This document shows positions 51,336 to 60,223 of a stretch of DNA of 64,000 nt, one piece after another. Position 1 is the stretch's first letter. Every line of letters begins with the position of its first letter. The notes under the pieces are model-generated. The model saw only the letters and a program-made list of their open reading frames with translations. It had not been told where the DNA came from and did no database searches. Location of the stretch: positions 1 through 64,000 of the forward strand of contig JBCFBK010000023.1 of assembly GCA_038562555.1 (NCBI GenBank). The letters run 5' to 3'. The stretch comes from JBCFBK01 sp038562555. GTDB lineage: Bacteria; Bacteroidota; Bacteroidia; Bacteroidales; Prolixibacteraceae. The translations under genes were made by a program, and so were the position numbers.

Positions 51336-52481
51336 TTATAACCAGGTTCGGCTTTCTACTGACTGAACTTCATTAACCAGGCTTTCTTTCCGGCGCAGGG
51401 CTTCTTCAAAATGAGCCAAATACTGATTAATAATCACAGGCCATGAATAAATGGTCCGAATCTTCCGGGTATTTGCTTCGATCTTCTCCATATGAACCGG
51501 TTTTGCTTCGTACCGTAGCAATTCTGCAACTTCCTCTGCGCTTTCAAAATAAAAACCGTCGTTCCCTACAATCGACCGGTTAAAAATGTTGTTGTGAGCA
51601 CAAATCAGCGCCTGCGAAGCCATCGCCTCCAGCAGCGAAGGGTTTGTTCCTCCTACGGTATGCCCGTGAAAATAAAGGTTTGAAAAATGACGCAGATTAT
51701 TCAGTTCATTTATATCATAAATACCACCGAGAAACCGGATATTGCGCTGCTTTTTATACTTCGCTTTCAGGTAGTGTCCGTACCTCGTCCGGTGGTTGCC
51801 AACAACCAGGAAGGGCGTATCCTGACCCGACTGGACAATACCATCGAGTATGATTTCGATACTGTTCTCCGGTTCCAGTCTGGCAATTAACATGTTATAC
51901 CTGTATGGAGACAGTCCGTACCGGTCGAGAACCGTTTGTTCGAAATCGGTAAACAAGTCAGCACCATAAGGAATATATGCCGATTCTTCTTCATACTTGT
52001 CGTAAAGATATTTCTGAATTCCCAAGGAATCGGATATCAGAGAGTCACTTGTTTTCACGGCCAGCTTTTCTGCAAAACGTAAAAAACGCCGGACATTTTT
52101 TGAGTACTTGATCCGTTTCCACTCCAGACCATCCATGTTCGTGGAAATTAAACTCCGTTTCCGCGGCAATAACCATCCCCAAACAGAGTTGCTTGTGTAG
52201 CCTAATTGCAGTATGACGTCAAAATCTCGTTTTCGTGTATCCCGGATACAATTAAAATCATAAATAAATTGTCCGAATGTGCCCCACAGGTATTCCGGAT
52301 CGTAACAATGGATGATATTAACGCCATTCCACTCGTCTTCCGGATAGGGGTGATTGTGCGAATTATATACGGTAACGTCATGCCCTCTTTTTGTCAGTCC
52401 ACGTGAAAGATATTCTGCAAATTGCTCAAATCCACCATAATTGTTGGGTATTCCCCTCGTTCCAATAATAGCAATTTTCAT
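51336..52481 (-). CDS. GT4-type glycosyltransferase with DUF1972 N-domain
   Basis: This gene encodes a 381-residue cytoplasmic glycosyltransferase. The start at 52481 is chosen because it begins at the conserved MKIAIIGTRGIPNNYGGFEQ of DUF1972, a domain typical of rhamnosyl- and related transferases. The GT-B C-terminal half has PENSIEIILDGIVQS, HTVGGTNPSLLEAMASQALI and a GNDGFYFESAEEVAELL region. It would add one sugar to the repeat unit. It lies 27 bases from the Wzc gene in the same minus-strand operon. Confidence 0.9.
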   Translation of the reverse strand: MKIAIIGTRGIPNNYGGFEQFAEYLSRGLTKRGHDVTVYNSHNHPYPEDEWNGVNIIHCYDPEYLWGTFGQFIYDFNCIRDTRKRDFDVILQLGYTSNSVWGWLLPRKRSLISTNMDGLEWKRIKYSKNVRRFLRFAEKLAVKTSDSLISDSLGIQKYLYDKYEEESAYIPYGADLFTDFEQTVLDRYGLSPYRYNMLIARLEPENSIEIILDGIVQSGQDTPFLVVGNHRTRYGHYLKAKYKKQRNIRFLGGIYDINELNNLRHFSNLYFHGHTVGGTNPSLLEAMASQALICAHNNIFNRSIVGNDGFYFESAEEVAELLRYEAKPVHMEKIEANTRKIRTIYSWPVIINQYLAHFEEALRRKESLVNEVQSVESRTWL

Positions 52482-52599
52482 ATTGATTTTTCTATGCAGG
52501 CGTTCCTGCAATTTTCAACTTATTCCCGTCGAAACAGGAATTTATCTCTCTCTTGTGACTGAGATTTCCGCTTCTGCGGAGAAGGTGTTTATTAAGAAA

Positions 52600-53436
52600 C
52601 TAACGGAACAGTCTTTTTATTGTAAAAAAAACCTTATAAAAAGCATATTTTATCAAACTGATCCTGAAACGGAGCCCTGAAAGCAGCGAATAATAAATTC
52701 TGAACTGCTTTACGGGCGCCTTTAATTTATTGTAAAAATAGCTGAACCCGATCTTGTTCGATCCAAGAACGTTCGACGCGTGCTGTCTGTAAAAAATTGT
52801 AGAAGCCGGCAAATACCCAATGCGGCCATATTTGGAAATGTTGACGGCCATCCACTGGTCATGGACGATATACCGGGACGGTATAGGAACGACATAATCC
52901 AGTGCTCTTCTGTTGATCATGCTTGTACAGCCCGCCACGACATTGAGTGCCGCAACCTTAACCGGGTCCGAAGCCACAGAAGGATCGAGTTTCTGGCTCG
53001 CCATAAAAGATTCTGCAATAATATTCAGGTCCTGATCAACTTCGGTCAGATCGGTAAAAACCATCAGCGGGACATTTCCCGATTCCTGTTCCATCTCTTG
53101 CATCATCCGCCGTGTTTGCTCAATTTTATTCTTAAACCAAACATCATCCTGATCACAAAGCATCAGGTAATTGCCAGTGGCATTTTCCAGCAGTGACGAA
53201 AACGACAAGGTAGATCCCAGATGCGATTTCCCACCATCAAAAATCCTGATCTTCTCCGGATATGATGCTGCGAGTTTGTTTATGATTTGTAACGTCCTGT
53301 CAGACGAACCGTCGTCACGAATCGTGAGTTTCCAGTCGGTGTAGGTCTGGCTAAACAAGGAGCCAATCAGATCTTCCAGGTATTTCTCTCCGTTATAGGT
53401 AGCCAGCAGGATTTCAACAGGCGGAAACGCGTTCAT
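52600..53436 (-). CDS. GT2-family glycosyltransferase
   Basis: This gene encodes a 278-residue GT-A fold glycosyltransferase. It has VEILLATYNGEKYLEDLIGS at the nucleotide site, RDDGSSDRT, LCDQDDVW as the DxD-like metal motif, and a C-terminal acceptor segment with HDQWMAVNISKYG. It resembles rhamnosyltransferases of the RfbF type. The start codon overlaps the end of the next upstream gene by 23 bases, indicating translational coupling. It would act on the lipid-linked repeat unit in the cytoplasm. Confidence 0.9.
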   Translation of the reverse strand: MNAFPPVEILLATYNGEKYLEDLIGSLFSQTYTDWKLTIRDDGSSDRTLQIINKLAASYPEKIRIFDGGKSHLGSTLSFSSLLENATGNYLMLCDQDDVWFKNKIEQTRRMMQEMEQESGNVPLMVFTDLTEVDQDLNIIAESFMASQKLDPSVASDPVKVAALNVVAGCTSMINRRALDYVVPIPSRYIVHDQWMAVNISKYGRIGYLPASTIFYRQHASNVLGSNKIGFSYFYNKLKAPVKQFRIYYSLLSGLRFRISLIKYAFYKVFFTIKRLFR

Positions 53437-54211
53437 AAATAACTTTTTTCAAGATTATGACAGCATGAAAATAGGCCTGATAAAAAGCATATTCGCAAAA
53501 ATGCCTGATCTTCACTCCAAAATACTTGTTTTTAACAGACAGGGCTTCACTCATCGATTTTGAAATCAAACGGTTACTTACGCCGCCAAACTTCATATTG
53601 GCAATCTCTTCGTCAATGAAACGAAAACTGACATCCCGGAGGTAACACCTCACCACAAAGTCGTAATCCATCAGGATCTTCAGGTGGCTATCATAAAGGC
53701 CCACCTGTTTATAAACTTCACGGGGGCAAAACATGCCGGGATGCCAAATCGTCATTTTCGATTCAATCCGCGTAAGTGAACTTCGCTTTACGTTGTACCG
53801 ATAACTGCTGTTCCAAAGCTTAACGTTTCCGCATACAATGGTATGATTGTCTGTTTTACAGGAAACAATCTTTGCAATAGCATCCTTCTCATACCAGTCG
53901 TCTGCATTGATCAACCCAATCAATTCGCCTGAAGCCATTCTGATACCTTTATTCCAGGCGTCGGAAATACCTTCGTCGGGCTCGCTGATAAAACGAAGAC
54001 GCCCGCGGTTCGTCCGTTCAAACTTTCTGATGATTTCCAGTGTTTTGTCAGTCGAACCGCCATCAACGACGATATACTCCAAATGGGTGTAACTTTGATC
54101 CAACACGCTTCGAATCGTCCTTTCTATTGTCTGTTCACCATTTAGTACTACAGTGATAACCGATACAAGCGGACCGCCGCCGGTCCTGTTTATTTTTCTG
54201 ACGGTAACCAT
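53414..54211 (-). CDS. GT2-family glycosyltransferase
   Basis: This gene encodes a 265-residue GT-A glycosyltransferase. The start at 54211 gives MVTVRKINRTGGGPLVSVIT and a short overlap with the polymerase gene; a longer in-frame start would overlap it far more. Motifs include VLNGEQTIERTIRSVLDQSY, VDGGSTDKTLEI, the metal-binding NADDWYEKDA and WHPGMFCPREVYKQVGLYD. It is similar to colanic-acid-type WcaA/WcaE enzymes. It acts in repeat-unit assembly; the sugar is unknown. Confidence 0.9.
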   Translation of the reverse strand: MVTVRKINRTGGGPLVSVITVVLNGEQTIERTIRSVLDQSYTHLEYIVVDGGSTDKTLEIIRKFERTNRGRLRFISEPDEGISDAWNKGIRMASGELIGLINADDWYEKDAIAKIVSCKTDNHTIVCGNVKLWNSSYRYNVKRSSLTRIESKMTIWHPGMFCPREVYKQVGLYDSHLKILMDYDFVVRCYLRDVSFRFIDEEIANMKFGGVSNRLISKSMSEALSVKNKYFGVKIRHFCEYAFYQAYFHAVIILKKVIYERVSAC

Positions 54212-55527
54212 TCGTTTAAATTTGAGTAAAATGCGCTGTTTTCCGCCCCGGAACGGTTCATTCCAAGTCCTAAAACGAGCCACCACAAATAAATATAAGG
54301 CATCCCGAAGGGGTTCACCGAAACCATACAAGCTACAAGAGTCGAAAGTGAAATCGCCACCGCAATTCTGGATAATGCGCTTTGCTCAGCTTTTTTAAAC
54401 AGGTAGTAAAGGATCAGCATATGTATCGTAATTAAATACAGAACACCTGCAACTCCTATTTCATAGCCAATATTCATCCAGGCCGACTCCACAAAAAACA
54501 GAACCGATTCCTTCCGGTTATCGGTCGTGCCCAGTCCGTGGCCCCAGGGTTCATCCAGGAGCATGTTAATTCCTTTCATCACACTGCTTCCCCGTGCGGC
54601 AGCACTCGCTTCACGGCCGGTTAGCGAACCCTCAATGATATCGGCCGCTCCGGGATACAACACCGCCACAAGGGTAAGCAGTACCAACAGGATCAGAAAT
54701 GATCCCAGCGCATACTTCAGCCGGGTATGAAAATCCTTGTAGAGCAGCATGATCCCGGTTCCCAACAGCGCAATAACCCAACCCGCTCTTGAAAACGAAA
54801 AAATAATACAGATTACCGACAAAAACAGGGTGATCCGGATAAACAGCAAATGTTTTGCGGAAAACCGAAACCACTTTTTAAAAAGCGTGACCCCAAACAA
54901 CAAAATGATGGCAAAAGCGTTAAACAGGCCGAATATATTTGGGCTCCCGGTTATTCCTGCCATGCGTTCCATACCCATGATCCGGTAAGATGATATTTTG
55001 TAAAGGATGTAACCTGCCGGATCAATATAGGCAGCCGTTCCCATGATTTTCGCGACCGGAATATTTAAGAAAAAATACTGGACAAATCCTGCCAGACCGG
55101 AAATAAGAATAGAAACGGCGAGGATGATGACCATCTTTTTTATCAACCGCAAATCGAGCTTCATCGCCATCGCCGTAAGAAACAGGACTGCCGGAAACAA
55201 ATGATCCCGCAGTGCAGGCAAGGCATCGGCATGAGCTTTTGAGATAAAAAAGTAAACAATCGCCACAACGAAAAAAAACAGCAGCAGGATAAAAACCAAT
55301 CGGTTCAGCGCCATGTGTGGCCTGCTAAAAACCTTAAATGCCAAAATAAGGATCACGGCTTCTTTCCAGGTCGAGAAAAGTTCGCCACCTTCAAGAAAAT
55401 ACTCAAGGCTATTCTTTAAAAAGGTATGAAAAGGGAGTAAAAGTAAGAACAGTGTTAATACCCGCTGCTCATCATCCTGAAGTAAACAAAACAGGGTTAT
55501 TGCCAAAAAAGCGATAATTTCAACCAT
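54190..55527 (-). CDS. O-antigen polymerase/ligase-like protein (Wzy)
   Basis: This gene encodes a 445-residue integral membrane protein with about 11-12 hydrophobic segments. The Wzy_C/O-antigen ligase region is visible as GSPNIFGLFNAFAIILLFGV, FSFSRAGWVIALLGTGIMLL and a large loop ending GHGLGTTDNRKESVLFF. It would polymerise the exported repeat units in the periplasm. Position within the exopolysaccharide operon favours a Wzy role over ligase. Confidence 0.87.
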   Translation of the reverse strand: MVEIIAFLAITLFCLLQDDEQRVLTLFLLLLPFHTFLKNSLEYFLEGGELFSTWKEAVILILAFKVFSRPHMALNRLVFILLLFFFVVAIVYFFISKAHADALPALRDHLFPAVLFLTAMAMKLDLRLIKKMVIILAVSILISGLAGFVQYFFLNIPVAKIMGTAAYIDPAGYILYKISSYRIMGMERMAGITGSPNIFGLFNAFAIILLFGVTLFKKWFRFSAKHLLFIRITLFLSVICIIFSFSRAGWVIALLGTGIMLLYKDFHTRLKYALGSFLILLVLLTLVAVLYPGAADIIEGSLTGREASAAARGSSVMKGINMLLDEPWGHGLGTTDNRKESVLFFVESAWMNIGYEIGVAGVLYLITIHMLILYYLFKKAEQSALSRIAVAISLSTLVACMVSVNPFGMPYIYLWWLVLGLGMNRSGAENSAFYSNLNEWLPSEK

Positions 55528-55609
55528 TCCGGTAATTTTGTTTGTTTTTTACCGCTTCACTGCAAGCGCAGTGAAACCGGGAAAGCCCTCCTGTCTCCAA
55601 TGAACATGT

Positions 55610-56446
55610 TCATCTGCGCTTAAAGGCGTCGATAAATGACCCTCTTGTGCAATTCAGTACCTCAACCTGCATCTGCTTCGAAAACTCCTCCAGTTCGAGG
55701 TATGCCTCGAACATTTCAGCGTAAGTCCTCAGCACCTCATAAAGTCGTTTATCTTCATGGAAAAGCTCCTTCCACGTTTTGGGCCGCGCTTCCTTCTTAT
55801 CAAAAAAATGGGGATTTTCCAGGCAAACCTCGTTCGAACCATTTACCGAAAGGAACTTTGTCCAGGAATGCTCTACTCCGTACAATTCAATGGTACTGTA
55901 TCGCATGCAGATACCATTATAAATAGCCCCTGCGAGCACGTTTTGTATTTTCGGGCACGACAGGTTATGCCGGTATAAAAAATACTTAACCGGATTAAAG
56001 CCCCGGTATTCATGAGCATTGAAAGGCATAACCGTAATGGTTGACGAGCCCGCAAAGGCTCGTCGTACTTTCCGGGCAACCTTCCACCAGGAAGGGATAA
56101 ACAGGATCATCGGCCAGACAGTTTCCCGCTTTATTTTCTCAAGAATTTCCAGTCCTTCAGGATGATCAAAAAAATGAGGGTCAACAATGACATAGTATTT
56201 AGGTTTCAACAGCCGGTAGGAATCCGACAAAATATGGCGGTTCACTACCATATAATCCACCAGATTACTCTCCAGCCGATCGATGACCTCGTTTAATGAT
56301 TTACCGTTTCCCAGTATCCGCAAAACCGAATTCGATCTTTTTTTTTCAAGGCCATTCAGTCGGTTGAAGTGCTGCAACTGATAAAAATGGACGGCCATTT
56401 TTAAGACCCAGTAAATGGAATAAAACAGGGACCGAAGAAAATTCAT
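55610..56446 (-). CDS. Candidate sialyltransferase-like / DUF115-fold protein
   Basis: This gene encodes a 278-residue protein with no standard glycosyltransferase signature. It has LGNGKSLNEVIDRLE, MVVNRH, YYVIVDPHFFD, LAGAIYNGICMRYSTIELYG and a C-terminal VEVLNCTRGSFIDAF. The order of these elements follows GT42 sialyltransferases and the related DUF115/Maf-type nonulosonate transferases. Those families have a GNGPSL loop, an Asn/Arg acceptor site and a terminal Cys-x-x-x-Ser segment. Adjacent CMP-nonulosonate genes (neuA- and neuB-like) make a nonulosonic acid transfer role likely. This rests on motif order and context only. Confidence 0.6.
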   Translation of the reverse strand: MNFLRSLFYSIYWVLKMAVHFYQLQHFNRLNGLEKKRSNSVLRILGNGKSLNEVIDRLESNLVDYMVVNRHILSDSYRLLKPKYYVIVDPHFFDHPEGLEILEKIKRETVWPMILFIPSWWKVARKVRRAFAGSSTITVMPFNAHEYRGFNPVKYFLYRHNLSCPKIQNVLAGAIYNGICMRYSTIELYGVEHSWTKFLSVNGSNEVCLENPHFFDKKEARPKTWKELFHEDKRLYEVLRTYAEMFEAYLELEEFSKQMQVEVLNCTRGSFIDAFKRR

Positions 56447-56525
56447 TTTTTACAAATTAGAAAATACTACGCTTTACGAACAATTTCCTCATGTTGAAGT
56501 TCAGAAGCCTCCGTAGCATTACAGT

Positions 56526-57209
56526 TCATACAGGATATGCCTGGTGTGCCAGCATGAGTTGCTCCATAATGATCCAGTCGTGCGGTTCATCAAGTTCCAT
56601 AGCCGTATACTCCGGCATTTCATAAATCCCGATCCTCCCTCCGAGTCGGTTCTCGGAACGAAGGATTTGCCCAACGGTTGTGATATAAAATGCCCCGTTC
56701 TCCATCAGCTCTCCGTCAAAATTCTGACGACGCGGCCGCTCCCTGAAATCGTAGTTTTTGGAGGTCCCGTCGGCATTCCATAAAAAGCGCCTGATCCTGA
56801 CACACGAAAGCATGGAATCATAGTTTTGTTCGCTGAACTGCTTCAATGCTTCCTCAAAATGAACGGTTTTTGTCAGCGGCGACGTCGCCTGCACCAGCAT
56901 AAAAACGTCATCCTCGTTCAGCGTCACCTTGCTTAGGTACTCAAGCATAACACTCTCCGTGCTGGCTTCATCACTTGCGTTCCCGGCTGAACGCCGGAAT
57001 ACACTGACTTTGCTGAAATAAAATCCGCGAACTACGGCATCGATTTCGTCCGAGTCTGTTGCGACAATGATTTCCTGCACCTCCGCTGCTTCCTGCAAAG
57101 CCGCAAGGTTCCAGTAAACCAGAGGCTTGCCACATAATAACTTAATATTCTTCGAAGGTATTGACTTACTCCCTCCCCTGACGGGAATAAAAGCGATTAC
57201 TTTTCCCAT
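56526..57209 (-). CDS. neuA: CMP-nonulosonic acid synthetase (NeuA-like)
   Basis: This gene encodes a 227-residue cytidylyltransferase that activates a sialic acid-like sugar with CTP. It has the P-loop FIPVRGGSKSIPSKNIKLLC, the IVATDSDEIDAVV segment and LVQATSPLTKTVHFEEAL. The end EMPEYTAMELDEPHDW is typical of acylneuraminate cytidylyltransferases. It overlaps the NeuB-like gene by 13 bases, so the two are coupled. Which nonulosonate it accepts is not evident. Confidence 0.9.
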   Translation of the reverse strand: MGKVIAFIPVRGGSKSIPSKNIKLLCGKPLVYWNLAALQEAAEVQEIIVATDSDEIDAVVRGFYFSKVSVFRRSAGNASDEASTESVMLEYLSKVTLNEDDVFMLVQATSPLTKTVHFEEALKQFSEQNYDSMLSCVRIRRFLWNADGTSKNYDFRERPRRQNFDGELMENGAFYITTVGQILRSENRLGGRIGIYEMPEYTAMELDEPHDWIIMEQLMLAHQAYPV

Positions 57210-58075
57210 TTGATCTGATTTTTTTTCAGTTTATTTCGCTGAACCTCCTCGATACTAAGAATTTCGGCTTCCTTAAATGTCAGCGATCTGGCAACAGCCC
57301 GGCAATCGCGCGCAAGCTTACGCATGCCATCCGGCTCAAGCGAGGCGGCATGATCGGTACCTTTCCAGGTACGGTCGAGCGTAAAGTGCCGCTCAATCCA
57401 TTCAGCGCCAAGAGCAACTGCGGCCGAATCGACAGCAATTCCCAGGTGATGTCCTGAAAAACCGATCGCTTTGACCCGTTTCTGATACGCTTCGCGAAGG
57501 CGTGTTATTTCAAGCAGGCTGATATCATCGAACGGAACAGGATAGCCCGATGTACAACTGTAAAGTACCAGGTCCGTGTTCCGCTTCTTCGATTCAAAAA
57601 AACGGATAATCTGCTCTTCTTCCTGCCGGGTTGTCATTCCGAGGGAAACGTGGATCTCCCCTTCATAGTGATCGCACAGGTAACCAAGCAATTCCTGGTT
57701 CAAATTACAGGCCGAAGGAATTTTTATCAGTTCCGGATTGATGGACGCGATTTCCTTTGCCGAGCTTAAGTCCCAAACCGAAGTGGAATAAACCACCTGA
57801 TTCTCTTCACACCATGCTTTCAACTGCTTATGCTGTTCCAGATCAAACTCCAGTATCTCGCGGTGCGCCCCATAGGTGGCCCCGTACGAATTGGCCGGAT
57901 CCGGGTGTGGGGCATTGAATTCCTCTTCTGTGAGCAGTTCCCTGTTGTTCCTCTTTTGAAATTTGACCACATCAGCCTTGCAGAACAAGGCAGCAGTGAC
58001 AATCATCTCTTTTGCGATGGACATATCTCCTTTGTGATTACATCCGATTTCAGCGATTATCTTTGGTTGCTTCAT
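57197..58075 (-). CDS. neuB: N-acetylneuraminate synthase-family protein (NeuB-like, no SAF domain)
   Basis: This gene encodes a 292-residue TIM-barrel enzyme that would condense phosphoenolpyruvate with an amino-hexose. It has IIAEIGCNHKGDMSIAKEMI, VKFQKRNNRELLTEEEF, KIPSACNLNQELLGYL and WIERHFTLDRTWKGTDHAAS, the conserved NeuB ends of the barrel. Typical NeuB proteins are about 340-350 residues and finish with an antifreeze-like SAF domain that closes the active site; that domain is absent here. It may represent a short subgroup with a different substrate. Confidence 0.88.
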   Translation of the reverse strand: MKQPKIIAEIGCNHKGDMSIAKEMIVTAALFCKADVVKFQKRNNRELLTEEEFNAPHPDPANSYGATYGAHREILEFDLEQHKQLKAWCEENQVVYSTSVWDLSSAKEIASINPELIKIPSACNLNQELLGYLCDHYEGEIHVSLGMTTRQEEEQIIRFFESKKRNTDLVLYSCTSGYPVPFDDISLLEITRLREAYQKRVKAIGFSGHHLGIAVDSAAVALGAEWIERHFTLDRTWKGTDHAASLEPDGMRKLARDCRAVARSLTFKEAEILSIEEVQRNKLKKNQIKWEK

Positions 58076-58087
58076 ATGAATGAGTTT

Positions 58088-58113
58088 TTAGTCGTGAGTA
58101 ATGAGTCGTGAGT
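58088..58113. repeat. Short direct repeat (AGTCGTGAGTA) upstream of neuB-like gene
   Basis: The spacer contains AGTCGTGAGTA twice, separated by ATG. It belongs with the short-period spacer repeats at 1803-1906 and 4237-4266. It lies between the sulfotransferase stop and the neuB-like start. Confidence 0.4.
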
Positions 58114-58146
58114 AGGAAAACCCGGAACTCAAGACTGGTCATATCG

Positions 58147-58821
58147 TTATACATTTGGTAGCGGGTATCCAAGTTCCACATAGTCTTCCCGGTAAAATTC
58201 AATAAGTTTTGACCTGAATTTCCTGTCGGCAGGCAATTGGTTCCTGTCTGTCTTTTTCTTCGAGTCGTTCAGGCGCGGCAGAACTTGCCCGTCAAGTTTC
58301 AGCAGGGCGGCAAGCCTATTCACATCGCGGTCCAGGCTTTCATAACGAACAATGAAATTGGGTTTCTTGGGCGACAGAGGATGTCTCAGGTAATTGACTT
58401 GCGGAATGATCCCGAAAGGCTCCCGGCTGAAAATTTCAAAATATTTCTCAATGGACCATAATTTCATATCCGGATACTTTTTCAGGTAAAACCCATCGTA
58501 TCTGTCGGCCGTGTGATAATTGTAAGAACTGACGAACCTTTCCAGGGGCTCCCGCACCGCAACGATCACAAAATATTTCTTCCAGATCTTTTTGTTGACC
58601 AGCAGTCCCGGCGTCAGGTGAGAAACGTTCCCTTTCAGTCCCAATAAATCGCGAAAAGAAGTTCCTGCCACCTTCGGATTATGCACAAAAACCAGTTTTC
58701 GTTCGTGGTTCACGGAGCCTGTACCGGCGTTACCCGTCAGATCCTGGTAAAGATGATAAGCAGATAATAACGTTTTACTGCTTTCAATCTTCTTTAAAGC
58801 TGAATTATTTAAGATACCCAT
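58147..58821 (-). CDS. Sulfotransferase (Sulfotransfer_2-like)
   Basis: This gene encodes a 224-residue sulfotransferase that moves sulfate from PAPS to a carbohydrate. The 5'-phosphate loop is FVHNPKVAGTSFRDLLGL near residue 48. The 3'-phosphate segment is IVAVREPLERFVSSYNYH, followed by PQVNYLRHPLSPKKPNFIVR. This is the layout of carbohydrate sulfotransferases of the Golgi-like family. The APS kinase gene at 60224-60844 in the same operon would supply the sulfate donor. The acceptor is probably the exopolysaccharide repeat unit. Confidence 0.87.
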   Translation of the reverse strand: MGILNNSALKKIESSKTLLSAYHLYQDLTGNAGTGSVNHERKLVFVHNPKVAGTSFRDLLGLKGNVSHLTPGLLVNKKIWKKYFVIVAVREPLERFVSSYNYHTADRYDGFYLKKYPDMKLWSIEKYFEIFSREPFGIIPQVNYLRHPLSPKKPNFIVRYESLDRDVNRLAALLKLDGQVLPRLNDSKKKTDRNQLPADRKFRSKLIEFYREDYVELGYPLPNV

Positions 58822-58858
58822 TATGATATTCTTAGCCTGTTTCTACTAAAATCTTGAC

Positions 58859-60184
58859 TTATCTCTTGTTTTTGAACAGTGGGTTAGTAAGGACTCCCGT
58901 TTTGTTAGCTGCAACAATCATTTTAACGATATTTACACCGCTTACGGCGACTGCTGTTGCAACGGCAGCGCCTTCCGCCCCGAAGCGACTGATGAGAAAA
59001 TAGTTCAGGATCAGATTAATGACAACAAAAACCATCGAGATATACCCGTGTGCTTTTTCATAGCCGCACATGATGAGCAGTCCGCCTGAGCAGCCGCTCG
59101 ATATGTTGAAGAACTGTCCGATACCCAGGATGATCAAGGTCAGGTGTGCCTGCCTGAATTCCTGACCCCATAATCCAAGGATGTGACTTCCGCCGAAAAT
59201 AAAAACGACCAGGAAAACAGTTGCAATAACGATAAGCATTCCGGTTACCCGGCGCACCATCTTATTCAGTTCATCCTTTTTCCCCGCCGCATAAAGGGCA
59301 GCCAGTTTAGGCGAGATTGCAGCATTAGTGACTACCTGAAAAAAACTAACCAACAAGGCCAGACGGGCTGCAACGCTATAAATACCAACTTCGTACGAAT
59401 TGCTCAGCCATCCAAGCATCACTACATCTGCATTCGATGAGATCACGTAGGTTGCAGAGACAACAGCCAAAGGCGTGGCCATTCTTAACATGGGCGCGGC
59501 AATCGGCCGTCGCTTTCCGCGAAACCGAAAAAGTCTTTTCCAATAGGTAAAGATGGCAGTTGTGACGACCAGGCGTCCGGCAGCATATAAAAGAGCCACG
59601 CTGACCACCGTTATTGGCACATCCAGGATAAGAAAAAGAATGAGCCCGATCCCGACAATCCAGGTGCTGAGGGCTTCGTTCACCAGGCTGCTCTGCCAAA
59701 TCTTGCGAAATCCGTTAAGAGCCGACGCCAATATCCGCGAAAACGTCTGCGGAACAACCATCATCAACGCGATCAGCAAGGGAACTTCAAGCTCCGGCTC
59801 CTTAAACAGGTCATTAGCGAGAAAGGGTGCCAGCAAAACTCCGGTTGCCGATATAATCAGCGCCAATGCACCATTAAACAACACTGCGGTATACACACTG
59901 TTTGCCACGCGCTGCCAGTCACCTCTGTCGGATGCTATCGCCAGATATTTGATCAGGACGTTCTCCATCCCGAACATCGACAGAACAAGCAACAGGTTTA
60001 CAAACTGATTGGAGAGGCTGATAATCCCCAGACCACTGGGTCCCAGTATCCGCCCCAGGAAAATACTTACCACAAGCCCTGCTCCCATCCCGCCTACTTT
60101 AACCAACACAGAAGCAGAAGACTTTCTTATTACCTCCAAGGTGTGGATATCTGTCTTAAAGACTTTTCTCAGGGATGACAGCAT
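58859..60184 (-). CDS. Oligosaccharide flippase (Wzx-like)
   Basis: This gene encodes a 441-residue MOP-superfamily membrane protein with about 12 hydrophobic segments. It has the typical opening SASVLVKVGGMGAGLVVSIF and LGPSGLGIISLSNQFVNLL, and EALSTWIVGIGLILFLILDV in the middle. It would flip the lipid-linked repeat unit across the inner membrane for polymerisation by the Wzy protein at 54190-55527. It starts upstream of the sulfotransferase gene, within the same operon. Confidence 0.9.
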   Translation of the reverse strand: MLSSLRKVFKTDIHTLEVIRKSSASVLVKVGGMGAGLVVSIFLGRILGPSGLGIISLSNQFVNLLLVLSMFGMENVLIKYLAIASDRGDWQRVANSVYTAVLFNGALALIISATGVLLAPFLANDLFKEPELEVPLLIALMMVVPQTFSRILASALNGFRKIWQSSLVNEALSTWIVGIGLILFLILDVPITVVSVALLYAAGRLVVTTAIFTYWKRLFRFRGKRRPIAAPMLRMATPLAVVSATYVISSNADVVMLGWLSNSYEVGIYSVAARLALLVSFFQVVTNAAISPKLAALYAAGKKDELNKMVRRVTGMLIVIATVFLVVFIFGGSHILGLWGQEFRQAHLTLIILGIGQFFNISSGCSGGLLIMCGYEKAHGYISMVFVVINLILNYFLISRFGAEGAAVATAVAVSGVNIVKMIVAANKTGVLTNPLFKNKR

Positions 60185-60223
60185 GATCAGAACGAAACCG
60201 GGAACCGGTATTAGGTAGCGTGA

